Assembly (NCBI RefSeq): GCF_009858245.1
Contig: NZ_VMSB01000001.1
Coordinates: forward strand, 2,046,001-2,110,000
Source: Ornithinibacter aureus
Lineage (GTDB): Bacteria; Actinomycetota; Actinomycetes; Actinomycetales; Dermatophilaceae
DNA length: 64,000 nt
Reading direction: 5' to 3'
Shown: positions 55,927 through 63,544 of the stretch, one piece after another
How positions within the stretch are numbered: position 1 is the first letter of the stretch
Layout of the letters: each line of letters begins with the position of its first letter
Program-made: the position numbers and the translations under genes
Notes under the pieces: generated by a model
Told to the model about the DNA's origin: nothing
What the model saw: only the letters and a program-made list of their open reading frames with translations
Database searches by the model: none

Positions 55927-56074
55927 GCCCAATTCGGCGGCGTCCTGCCGGCTGGGACCCCCTCTGCGGACCCACCGACCGGCAGAAGGGCCCGTCGGCC
56001 CGACCGGCCACGCTCGAGGCGACGCGCGATCGACACCACTGCCGGTTAGTCGGCCCGCCCCCCAGGCGAGATCG

Positions 56075-57652
56075 CTACGCCAAGGGGCCGGTGACGGCCT
56101 CGGCCGCGCGCCGGATGCTCCCGTCGACGACCAGACCCACAGCCGTCTCGATCTCGGGAGCCAACCAGCGGTCGGGACCGGGGCGGCCGGCATCCGACGC
56201 CGTGAGCGTGGCGACGACGGATGCCGTCGCGGGCGCCGGTTCCAGCGGCGCCCGCAGCTGGATGCCGCGCGCCGCGGTGAGCACCTCGACCGCCAGCACG
56301 CGCGACAAGCCGTCGACGCTGCGGCGCAGCTTGCGAGCCGAGGACCAGCCCATGGAGACGTGGTCCTCCTGCATGGCCGAGCTCGGGATGGAGTCGACGG
56401 AGGCGGGTGCGGCCAGGCGCTTCATCTCGGAGACGATGGCGGCCTGGGTGTACTGCGCGATCATGTGGCCGCTGTCGACGCCGGGGTCGTCGGCGAGGAA
56501 CGGCGGCAGGCCGTGGTTGCGTGCCTTGTCGAGGAACCGGTCGGTGCGGCGCTCGGACATGGAGGCGACGTCGGCCGCGACGATGGCGAGGAAGTCGAGC
56601 ACGTAGGCCACCGGGGCGCCGTGGAAGTTGCCGTTGCTCTCGACGCGACCGTCCGGGGTGACGACGGGGTTGTCGACCGCCGAGGCGAGCTCCCAGCCGG
56701 CGACGCGGGCGGCGTGGTCGACCGTGTCGCGGGCGGAGCCGGTGACGATCGGGGCGCAGCGCAGCGAGTAGGCGTCCTGGACGCGGGTGCAGGCCTCGGT
56801 GCGGTGGCTCTCACGAATACCGCTGTGCGCCATCAGGGTTCGGATGTTTTCGGCTGACACGGCCTGACCCGGCTGGGGCCGCAGGGCGTGCAGGTCGGCG
56901 GCGAAGACGTCGTCGCTGCCGAACAGGCCCTCGACCGACATGGCCGTCGCGACATCGGCGACGACGAGCAGGTCGCGCAGGTCGTGGATGGCCAGGCAGA
57001 GCATGCCGAGCATGCCGTCGGTGCCGTTGATGAGGGCCAGGCCCTCCTTCTCCTGGAGCTCGACCGGCGCGATGCCGGCGTCCGCGAGGGCCTGCGCGGC
57101 CGGCATCCGATCGCCGTTCGCGTCGCGAACCTCACCCTCGCCCATGAGCGCGAGCGCGCAGTGCGACAGCGGCGCGAGGTCGCCGGAGCAGCCGAGCGAG
57201 CCGTACTCGTGCACGACCGGCGCGATGCCGGCGTTGAGCATGGCGACGTAGGTGGTCAGGGTCTCCTCGCGGATGCCGGTGCGCCCGGTCGCCAGCGTCG
57301 AGATGCGCAACAGCATCAGGGCGCGCACGACCTCTCGCTCGACCTCGGGGCCGGAACCGGCCGCGTGGGAGCGGACGAGGGAGCGCTGCAGCTGGCGGCG
57401 CATCTCGGTGGGGATGTGGCGGGTGGCCAGCGCCCCGAAGCCGGTGGAGACTCCGTAGTGCGGTTCGGTGTCGTCGGCCAGCCCGCGGATGACCTCGCGG
57501 GTGCGGCGCACCTCGGCGAGCGACTCCGGGGCCAGGGCGATCGGGGCGTCGTGGCGGGCGACCTGCACGACCTCGTCGATGGTGAGGGGGCCGAGACCGA
57601 CGGTGACGGGCTCGAGGCCGGGGGTGGAGGATGCGCTGCTCATGACGTCCAT
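56075..57652 (-). CDS. hutH: Histidine ammonia-lyase
   Basis: The 525-residue enzyme deaminates histidine to urocanate. The electrophilic MIO cofactor forms from Cys155-Ser156-Gly157 in GSLGCSGDLAPLSH; most HutH proteins have Ala-Ser-Gly. Other family blocks are YGVSTGFGALATRHI, INGTDGMLGM, QDAYSLRCAP and SSAMQEDHVSMGW. It stands alone on the minus strand behind a TCT-N8-AGA dyad, in the same orientation as the other hut genes. The start may be ATG 57652 or 57643. The 148 bp between its stop and DUF1479 show only short GC-rich inverted repeats. Confidence 0.97.
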   Translation of the reverse strand: MDVMSSASSTPGLEPVTVGLGPLTIDEVVQVARHDAPIALAPESLAEVRRTREVIRGLADDTEPHYGVSTGFGALATRHIPTEMRRQLQRSLVRSHAAGSGPEVEREVVRALMLLRISTLATGRTGIREETLTTYVAMLNAGIAPVVHEYGSLGCSGDLAPLSHCALALMGEGEVRDANGDRMPAAQALADAGIAPVELQEKEGLALINGTDGMLGMLCLAIHDLRDLLVVADVATAMSVEGLFGSDDVFAADLHALRPQPGQAVSAENIRTLMAHSGIRESHRTEACTRVQDAYSLRCAPIVTGSARDTVDHAARVAGWELASAVDNPVVTPDGRVESNGNFHGAPVAYVLDFLAIVAADVASMSERRTDRFLDKARNHGLPPFLADDPGVDSGHMIAQYTQAAIVSEMKRLAAPASVDSIPSSAMQEDHVSMGWSSARKLRRSVDGLSRVLAVEVLTAARGIQLRAPLEPAPATASVVATLTASDAGRPGPDRWLAPEIETAVGLVVDGSIRRAAEAVTGPLA

Positions 57653-57700
57653 TGGAGCGCGACGGATGCCGTCCGCGACAGGCGAGCGGACGGCATACCG

Positions 57701-57714
57701 TCTCAGGGGCGAGA
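57701..57714. promoter_or_regulatory. Candidate hut operator in front of hutH
   Basis: TCTCAGGGGCGAGA, inside GTCTC-N6-GAGAC, shows the TCT-N8-AGA dyad shared with the other two hut units. It lies 49 nt before the ATG at 57652. Confidence 0.55.
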
Positions 57715-57740
57715 CTCGACACCGGCTCCCGGCCCTGTAA

Positions 57741-57857
57741 CCCGAGTGACCGATAGGTCGACCCAGGTCCGGCGCCGACGGTCCGGGACGTCCCCCGAGT
57801 GACCAATAGGTCGATGTGGGTACGGGCTGCCCGTACCCCGAGTGACCTATTGGTCGA
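57741..57857. repeat. Three 21-nt repeats and a 9-bp hairpin at the ABC exporter 3' end
   Basis: CCCGAGTGACCNATAGGTCGA occurs at 57741-57761 and 57794-57814, and once more at 57837-57857 with the central ATA inverted (CTATTGG). Each unit carries the dyad TGACC-N4-GGTCGA. Between the second and third lies a strong hairpin, GGGTACGGG (57818-57826) with CCCGTACCC (57830-57838), loop CTG. The exporter stop codon (57847-57849) is inside the third unit. The structure probably terminates the exporter transcript before hutH. Confidence 0.8.
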
Positions 57858-59802
57858 TCTCGGTACGCTCAGCGGCGGCGACGAGGGCCGCGTACTGCCC
57901 TCCGGAAGCGACGAGCTCGTCGTGGGTGCCCGACTCCACGAGGCGGCCGGCGTCGAGCACGGCGATCCGGTCGGCGTCGCGCACGGTCGACAGGCGGTGG
58001 GCGATCGTGATGGTGGTGCGTCCACGGGCCAGCTCGTCGAGCGCCCGCTGGAGGGCCCGCTCGGTGCTGGTGTCGAGCGCCGAGGTGGCCTCGTCGAGCA
58101 CGAGCACCGGGGGGTCGCGCAGGATCGTGCGGGCAACAGCGAGTCGCTGCTGCTCACCCCCGGAGAAGCGGTGCCCACGCGCCCCCACGACGGTGTCGAG
58201 TGCGTCTGGCAGGGACGCCACGAGGTCGGCGACCTGGGCGGCGGCCAGCGCCGCCCACAGCTCCCCCTCGCTCGCCTCGGGGCGGGCAAGCAGCAGGTTG
58301 TCACGCACCGGGGCGTGCACGAGGTAGCTCTCCTGAGAGACCACACCGACGATCGATGCGAGCACGTCGGGGTCGAGGTCGCGCACGTCGACACCGTCCA
58401 CCGTGACGCGGCCGGCATCCGGGTCGTGGAGGCGGGCAAGGAGGCCTGCGACGGTCGACTTGCCCGATCCGGTGGCCCCGACGAGGGCCAGCGTCGACCC
58501 GGCCGGAACCGCGAGCGTGAGCCCGGCGACGGCATCCCGGTCGGCGCCGGGGTAGCGCAGGGTGACTCCCTCGATGGCCACCGAACCACGCACGGATGCC
58601 GGGTCGAGCGACACCGGGTGCGTCGGCGCCGGAACGTCGGGCACCAGGTCGAGGTACTCGAAGACCCGCGAGAACAGCGCCATCGACGCCACCCACTGGG
58701 CACCCACGTTGAGCAGCCCCATGAGCGGGCGGAAGATGCCGGCCTGAAGCGTCGTGAACGCGACGAGCGTGCCGATCGTCATGCCGCTCGACGTCGCCGG
58801 CAGGCCGGCCGCGAGGTAGACCAGCGCCGGGATGACCGCAAAGACGATCTGCATCGTGGCCATCCGCCAGCGCCCGGCCAGCTGCGAGCGCAGCTCGAGG
58901 TCGACGAGCTCGTGCGAGGTCGTCGCGAAGCGCTGTGCGTTGCGGGTCGAGGTGCCGAGCGTCTTGGCCAGGCGCACGCCGCTCACCGAGAGCCCCTCGT
59001 CGATCTGGTGGTTGAGGTCGGCGAGGTGGCGTTGCTGCTGGGCGGTCACGGCTCGTCGGATCAGGGCGACCTTGCGCGTGAGCCAGAGGGCCGGCGGGAT
59101 GACGAGCAGCGACAGCAGGGCCAGGCGCCACGAGAGCGCGACCATCGCGATGGCCGTGGCGACGGCGGTCGTGAGGTTGGCCGCGATCGAGGTGGCTGTC
59201 GAGGTGACGACGCCCTGCATCCCGTTGACGTCGTTGGTCAGCCGCGACTGCACCTCGCCGCCGCGGGTGCGCGTGAAGAAGCCCAGCGACTGGCGCTGGA
59301 GGTGGGTGAACACGCGTGTTCGCAGTTCGTGCATGACGCGCTGGCCGACCTGGGTCGACAGCCACGTCTGGAGCACGCCGAGCAGCTGGGTGATCGCCGC
59401 GACGGCGACCATGCCGCCGACGGCGAGCAGCAGCAGGCGCACGTCCTGCCGGGGCAGCGCGACGTCGACGATCTCGCGCACGAGGAACGGCTGGGCGAGC
59501 GACACGATGCTCGTCGCGACGATGATCGCGACGACGACGGCCACCCGGCCGCGGTGCGGGCGGAAGAGTGCGAGGACGCGGGAGATCGGCACGGGGGCGT
59601 CGGCGAGCTGGGCCCTGTCGCGGGGGTCGATGGTCATGGCACCGCCGCGACCACCGCCACCGCCTCGGCCGCCTCGCTCAGCGCGCTCGGTCAGGGGGCT
59701 GGGTGCCATTGGGCTGGAGGAGAAGGGGGTGGATGCCGTGGCGCCGGGGCCGTGGGACGCGCCGGCGTGCGGGGATCGGGTTTCAGTGAGGGTCGCCGTC
59801 AT
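57847..59802 (-). CDS. ABC exporter half-transporter (multidrug/lipid type)
   Basis: The 651-residue protein has a low-complexity Gly/Arg-rich N terminus (about 75 residues), a six-span exporter membrane domain (residues about 100-390) and an ATPase with Walker A GATGSGKST, signature FSGGEQQRLAVARTI and Walker B VLVLDEATSALDTSTE. It would work as a homodimer; the substrate is unknown. AGGAGG precedes the ATG at 59802. A perfect MarR-type dyad lies between it and a divergent marR gene, so it is very probably controlled by that regulator. Confidence 0.92.
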   Translation of the reverse strand: MTATLTETRSPHAGASHGPGATASTPFSSSPMAPSPLTERAERGGRGGGGGRGGAMTIDPRDRAQLADAPVPISRVLALFRPHRGRVAVVVAIIVATSIVSLAQPFLVREIVDVALPRQDVRLLLLAVGGMVAVAAITQLLGVLQTWLSTQVGQRVMHELRTRVFTHLQRQSLGFFTRTRGGEVQSRLTNDVNGMQGVVTSTATSIAANLTTAVATAIAMVALSWRLALLSLLVIPPALWLTRKVALIRRAVTAQQQRHLADLNHQIDEGLSVSGVRLAKTLGTSTRNAQRFATTSHELVDLELRSQLAGRWRMATMQIVFAVIPALVYLAAGLPATSSGMTIGTLVAFTTLQAGIFRPLMGLLNVGAQWVASMALFSRVFEYLDLVPDVPAPTHPVSLDPASVRGSVAIEGVTLRYPGADRDAVAGLTLAVPAGSTLALVGATGSGKSTVAGLLARLHDPDAGRVTVDGVDVRDLDPDVLASIVGVVSQESYLVHAPVRDNLLLARPEASEGELWAALAAAQVADLVASLPDALDTVVGARGHRFSGGEQQRLAVARTILRDPPVLVLDEATSALDTSTERALQRALDELARGRTTITIAHRLSTVRDADRIAVLDAGRLVESGTHDELVASGGQYAALVAAAERTEIDQ

Positions 59803-59831
59803 GGGCGTCCTCCTCTCGAACGAAGCAGTTA

Positions 59832-59846
59832 GTGAGGTTACCTCAC
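59832..59846. promoter_or_regulatory. MarR operator between the exporter and marR
   Basis: GTGAGGT-T-ACCTCAC is a perfect dyad with 7-nt arms, 30 nt before the exporter ATG and 40 nt before the marR ATG. Its place and symmetry fit a site where MarR controls both directions. Confidence 0.8.
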
Positions 59847-59885
59847 AATGAGTCAAACACACGACCTCGCGCTAGCATTCCCGGC

Positions 59886-60317
59886 ATGACCCGGCCCACC
59901 TCGTCCGAGACCCCCGACCTCGGTGACCTCGTCATGCGGGTGGCGCGCACCCTGCGCCGACGCGGCGCCGAGGCCATGGCCCCGTGGGAGATCGCCCCGC
60001 ACCACGCTCGCGCCCTGAAGGTCATCAGCCGCCACGAAGGCCTCCGGCTCGGGGAGCTGGCCGCACACCTGCGGGTCGCACCCCGGTCGGTGACCGATGT
60101 CGTCGACGCCCTCGAGTCTCGCGGTCTCCTCGCCCGAGAACCCGACCCCGGCGACCGGCGGGCGACGGTGTTGGTGCTCACGGCATCCGGACGGCAGTTG
60201 ATGCAGGAGATCGGGCAGGCCCGACGCGCGGACGCCGACACGTACTTCGCCCGCCTCAGCGCCACCGACCGCGCGGACCTCGAGCGCATCCTGCGCACCC
60301 TGGATACCGCGGGCTGA
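59886..60317 (+). CDS. MarR-family transcriptional regulator
   Basis: The 143-residue protein has a winged helix: ALKVISRHEGLRLGELAAHL, VAPRSVTDVVDALESRGLLA and the wing REPDPGDRRATVLVLTASG, flanked by dimerisation helices. It should repress the divergent ABC exporter through the GTGAGGT-T-ACCTCAC dyad and release it on ligand binding. ATG 59886 is used; the message may have a short leader. The iclR gene follows after 4 nt, so the two are cotranscribed. Confidence 0.93.
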   Translation: MTRPTSSETPDLGDLVMRVARTLRRRGAEAMAPWEIAPHHARALKVISRHEGLRLGELAAHLRVAPRSVTDVVDALESRGLLAREPDPGDRRATVLVLTASGRQLMQEIGQARRADADTYFARLSATDRADLERILRTLDTAG

Positions 60318-60321
60318 CGCG

Positions 60322-61086
60322 ATGGCGAATGCTCCCGCGGCCGGCCAGGCCCTCGACGTGCTCGGCCTCATCGCCCGGCGCGGCGAGCCGGTGCCCGCAG
60401 CAGCCATCGCGCGTGACCTCGGGCTGCCCCGCTCGACCGTCTACCACCTGCTCACGGTGCTCGTGGACCGCGGGTACGTGCGCCACCTGCCCGAGGCCCG
60501 TCGCTACGGGTTGGGGCTCGCGGCGTACGAACTGGGCTCGGCCTACCAACGTCAGGCCCCGCTGGAGCGACTGGCCCGTGGCGTCATGGACCATCTCGTC
60601 GACCAGACCGGACACAACGCCCACCTCGCCGTGCTGCATGGGCGCGACGTGCTCTACGTGATCGAGCAGCGCGCCACCGGGAGACCGTTGTTGGTCACCG
60701 ACGTAGGGGTGCGACTACCAGCCGTGCTCACGGCATCCGGCCTCGCGATGCTCGCGGCGCTGCCACCGGCACAGGTGCGGGCCCTGTTCCCCGACCGCAC
60801 TGCGCTCGTCCAGCGCGACGGTCGCGGGCCGGCATCCACGACGCGGCTGCGGGCCGAGTTGCAGACGGTGCGGCAGCGGGGGCACGCCGTGGAGGACGGC
60901 CTCGTGACACCCGGCATCGGCTCGGTCGCCGTCGCCGTGCTCGACCACAACGACTATCCGGTGGCGGGGGTGGCGGTGAGCTACCCGCAGGCCGACGTGG
61001 ATGCCGTGGCGACCGCCGCGCTCGTGCGCGCGGTCACGCAGGCGGCCGGGTCGCTGGGGCGGCGGCTCGGCCGGGTCACCCGCTGA
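60322..61086 (+). CDS. IclR-family regulator (candidate HutR)
   Basis: The 254-residue protein has an N-terminal IclR helix-turn-helix (GQALDVLGLIARRG, LGLPRSTVYHLLTVLVDRGY) and a C-terminal ligand domain with GLAMLAALPPAQV and VAVAVLDHNDYPVAGVAVSYP. It lies 2.7 kb from hutH. In Corynebacterium the hut genes are controlled by the IclR-type HutR, so this is the best candidate for the hut regulator in the window, but it is cotranscribed with marR and has no hut dyad of its own in front. The functional link is inference. Confidence 0.88.
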   Translation: MANAPAAGQALDVLGLIARRGEPVPAAAIARDLGLPRSTVYHLLTVLVDRGYVRHLPEARRYGLGLAAYELGSAYQRQAPLERLARGVMDHLVDQTGHNAHLAVLHGRDVLYVIEQRATGRPLLVTDVGVRLPAVLTASGLAMLAALPPAQVRALFPDRTALVQRDGRGPASTTRLRAELQTVRQRGHAVEDGLVTPGIGSVAVAVLDHNDYPVAGVAVSYPQADVDAVATAALVRAVTQAAGSLGRRLGRVTR

Positions 61087-61090
61087 CCGT

Positions 61091-61124
61091 GGGACAGATG
61101 TGACCAAAAGGTCAGATATGTCCC
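61091..61124 (+). terminator. Hairpin between iclR and the quinone oxidoreductase gene
   Basis: GGGACAGATGTGACC and GGTCAGATATGTCCC form an imperfect stem (11 of 15 pairs) around AAAA, 4 nt past the iclR stop. The centre TGACC-AAAA-GGTCA has the same arms as the 57741-57857 repeats. Confidence 0.65.
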
Positions 61125-61152
61125 AGGCGGGTCGCGGCCTACGGTGGGTGGC

Positions 61153-62130
61153 ATGAAGGCGATCACGATCCCCGAGTTCGGCGGCCCCGAGGCCCTGGTG
61201 CTCAGCGAGGTGCCCGACCCCGAGCCCGGCACCGGCGAGGTGCTGGTGCAGGTGGCCGCCGCCGGGGTCAACCGCGCCGACGTGCTGCAGCGGCAGGGCC
61301 ACTACGCACCGCCACCCGGCGAATCCGAGGTGCCCGGGCTCGAGGTCAGCGGCACGATCGAGGCCCTGGGCGACGGGGTCGAGGGCTGGTCGGTCGGCGA
61401 CGAGGTGTGTGCGCTGCTCTCGGGCGGGGGGTACGCCGAACTGGTGCGCGTGCCCGCTGGTCAGCTGCTGCCGGTGCCGAGCGGGGTCTCGCTCATCGAG
61501 GCCGCGGCGCTTCCCGAGGTCACGTGCACCGTGTGGTCCAACGTGTTCCTCACCGCCAACCTCCAGCCCGGCGAGACCCTGCTCGTGCACGGTGGGTCCT
61601 CCGGCATCGGGACGATGGCCATCCAGCTCGGTCGGGCGATCGGCGCCGTCGTGGCCGTCACGGCCGGGTCGCCGGAGAAGCTGGCGGCCTGCGCCGACCT
61701 CGGCGCCGAGGTGCTCGTCAACTACCGCGAGGAGGACTTCGTCGAGCGGGTGCTGGCCGCCACCGACGGAGCGGGCGCGGACGTCGTGCTCGACAACATG
61801 GGAGCCAAGTACCTCGCGCGCAACGTCGCGGTGCTCGCCACCGGTGGCCGGCTCGTGGTCATCGGGATGCAGGGCGGCACCCGCGCCGAGCTCGACCTCG
61901 GCGTGCTGCTGCGCAAGCGGGCCGCGGTGATTGCGACGTCGCTGCGGGCCCGGCCCCTCGGCGAGAAGGCCACGATCGTCGCGGCCGTGCGCGAGCACGT
62001 GTGGCCGCTCATCGAGGCAGGTGAGGTGCGCCCGGTGGTGATGTCACGGCATCCGCTCGCCGACGCCGCAGCCGCCCACCGCGAGCTCGAGGCGAGCGCC
62101 CACATCGGCAAGATCCTGCTGACCCCCTGA
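61153..62130 (+). CDS. NAD(P)H:quinone oxidoreductase (zinc-free MDR, PIG3 type)
   Basis: The 325-residue medium-chain reductase has AAGVNRADVLQRQGHY, the nucleotide motif VHGGSSGIGTMAIQLGRAIG and VLDNMGAKYLARN, without the Cys/His zinc ligands of alcohol dehydrogenases. It should reduce quinones or enones with NADPH. The ATG at 61153 gives the standard start. No operon partner is evident. Confidence 0.92.
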   Translation: MKAITIPEFGGPEALVLSEVPDPEPGTGEVLVQVAAAGVNRADVLQRQGHYAPPPGESEVPGLEVSGTIEALGDGVEGWSVGDEVCALLSGGGYAELVRVPAGQLLPVPSGVSLIEAAALPEVTCTVWSNVFLTANLQPGETLLVHGGSSGIGTMAIQLGRAIGAVVAVTAGSPEKLAACADLGAEVLVNYREEDFVERVLAATDGAGADVVLDNMGAKYLARNVAVLATGGRLVVIGMQGGTRAELDLGVLLRKRAAVIATSLRARPLGEKATIVAAVREHVWPLIEAGEVRPVVMSRHPLADAAAAHRELEASAHIGKILLTP

Positions 62131-62209
62131 CCTCTGTCGCGCAGTCGCGCGCACGTCGGTATGAGGATGCTCGCGCGCGTGGGTGCGCGGATGGGGTAGA
62201 CATCAGGGC

Positions 62210-62572
62210 ATGAGCACCGTCGCCCTGGTCCTGACGGGCCTCGTGGCCCTGATCCACGTCTACATCGTGCTGCTCGAGATGCTCTGGTGGGACACCCCGC
62301 GCGGCCGTGCTGCTTTCGGCACGAGCCGCGAGCTCGCCTCTCAGACGAAGGTGCTCGCCGCCAACCAGGGCCTGTACAACGGATTCCTCGTCGCGGGCCT
62401 GCTGCTGGCGATGGTAGGGCCGAGCGAGCACCGGTTCGCGTTCGCGGTGTTCACCCTGGGCTGTGTCATCGTCGCCGGGCTGTACGGGGCTGCGACGGCG
62501 AGCCGCAAGATCCTGTTCGTGCAGACGGTGCCCGCGGCCCTGGCGCTCGCCGCGCAGTTCCTCGCCCGCTGA
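62210..62572 (+). CDS. DUF1304 membrane protein
   Basis: The 120-residue protein has four hydrophobic helices and DUF1304 blocks: ALIHVYIVLLEMLWWDTPRG, SQTKVLAANQGLYNGFLVAG and YGAATASRKILFVQTVPAAL. Function is unknown. The ATG at 62210 follows a GC-rich stretch with CGCGCGC repeats. Palindrome B2 lies behind it. Confidence 0.88.
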   Translation: MSTVALVLTGLVALIHVYIVLLEMLWWDTPRGRAAFGTSRELASQTKVLAANQGLYNGFLVAGLLLAMVGPSEHRFAFAVFTLGCVIVAGLYGAATASRKILFVQTVPAALALAAQFLAR

Positions 62573-62591
62573 GCCCCACTCCCTGAGACTG

Positions 62592-62694
62592 ATTGCACTC
62601 CAGCCACCTCCCCCCTTCCCGACTTCGTGCGACTTGCGTGCGCCTCTGGCCGGGAATCCGGCGCTGAAGGGCACCGAAGTCGCACGAAGTCGGG
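62592..62694. terminator. Half-copy of the 16049 palindrome followed by a 75-nt palindrome (family B, copy B2)
   Basis: ATTGCACTCCAGCCACC (62592-62608) repeats one arm of the palindrome at 16049 without its partner. Ten bases on, 18-bp perfect arms (62618-62635 and 62677-62694) enclose a 41-nt loop. These arms match B1 at 51427-51501 exactly (CCGACTTCGTGCGACTT, then TGCGTGCG), while the loop is different in sequence but the same in length. It ends the DUF1304 transcript. Confidence 0.85.
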
Positions 62695-62720
62695 AGGGGT
62701 GGACGTGTTGCGGGGGGCGT

Positions 62721-62768
62721 GAATACTCGGTATACATGAGCCCACGGCGGGGTACATACCGAGTATTC
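62721..62768. promoter_or_regulatory. Two PadR-type operator dyads
   Basis: ATAC-TCG-GTAT (62723-62733) and ATAC-CGA-GTAT (62756-62766) are two small dyads that are also inverted copies of each other over 13 nt (GAATACTCGGTAT with ATACCGAGTATTC). They lie 21-68 nt before the padR ATG, 33 bp apart. Autoregulation by PadR is expected. Confidence 0.75.
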
Positions 62769-62788
62769 GGCGACGAGAGGGGGCGGCG

Positions 62789-63544
62789 ATGTCCGTCAGA
62801 TCTGGACTCATGGCACTCCTCGCCGAGGGGGAGAAGTACGGAGCCCAGCTGCGCAGCGAGTTCGAGGCACGCACCGGCGGCACCTGGCCACTCAACGTCG
62901 GGCAGGTCTACACCACGCTCGACCGTCTCGTGCGCGACGGCCTCGTGGAACAGGCGAGCGAGCCGGATGCCGAGGGGCGCATCACGTACCGGCTCACCTC
63001 CGCGGGCCGGCAGGTTCTCGACGCCTGGTGGACCACGCCGGTGGACCGCACCAACACTCCTCGCGACGAGCTGACGATCAAGCTCGCCCTCGTCGTGACC
63101 GCCCCCGGGGTCGACGTGCCCCGGGTTGTCCAGGCCCAGCGAACGGCCACGCTGCAGCACCTGCGAGACCTCACCCGCCTCAAGCGAGAGGCCCTCGGCA
63201 GCACAGAGGGGGCTGCCGAGGGCCTGGCCGTGCGCGCCGGCCGGGCCGGCGCCGGTGGCGAGAGAGGGGCCATCGGGGAGGACCCGATCGCGTGGCTGCT
63301 CGTCCTGGAGAACCTCATCTTCGCGACCGAGGGCGAGGCCCGATGGCTCGACCACGTCGAGACGGTCATCGCCCGCCGGCGCCCTCGGCCTGCGTACGCC
63401 GATCCGCACAGGACTCCGGACCACCAGACCCCGGCCACCCACCCACGCGGCGCCGACCCGGCATCCGACACCACGGCATCCACCACCGCCCGCCACCACG
63501 CCAGCACGACCCACCACACGTACACCGCGGGAAACCAGTCATGA
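62789..63544 (+). CDS. PadR-family transcriptional regulator
   Basis: The 251-residue protein starts with the PadR winged helix: LMALLAEGEKYGAQLRSEFE, WPLNVGQVYTTLDRLVRDGL, VEQASEPDAEGRITYRLT, followed by a dimerisation helix and a Thr/His-rich tail of about 50 residues of low complexity. It is translationally coupled (ATGA) to the ABC ATPase gene downstream and would repress this exporter operon. The long C-terminal tail is unusual and probably disordered. Confidence 0.9.
   Translation: MSVRSGLMALLAEGEKYGAQLRSEFEARTGGTWPLNVGQVYTTLDRLVRDGLVEQASEPDAEGRITYRLTSAGRQVLDAWWTTPVDRTNTPRDELTIKLALVVTAPGVDVPRVVQAQRTATLQHLRDLTRLKREALGSTEGAAEGLAVRAGRAGAGGERGAIGEDPIAWLLVLENLIFATEGEARWLDHVETVIARRRPRPAYADPHRTPDHQTPATHPRGADPASDTTASTTARHHASTTHHTYTAGNQS

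Noticed and set aside
57741-57857. CRISPR array
   Set aside because: Three repeats only, unequal spacing, one inverted centre, no cas genes.
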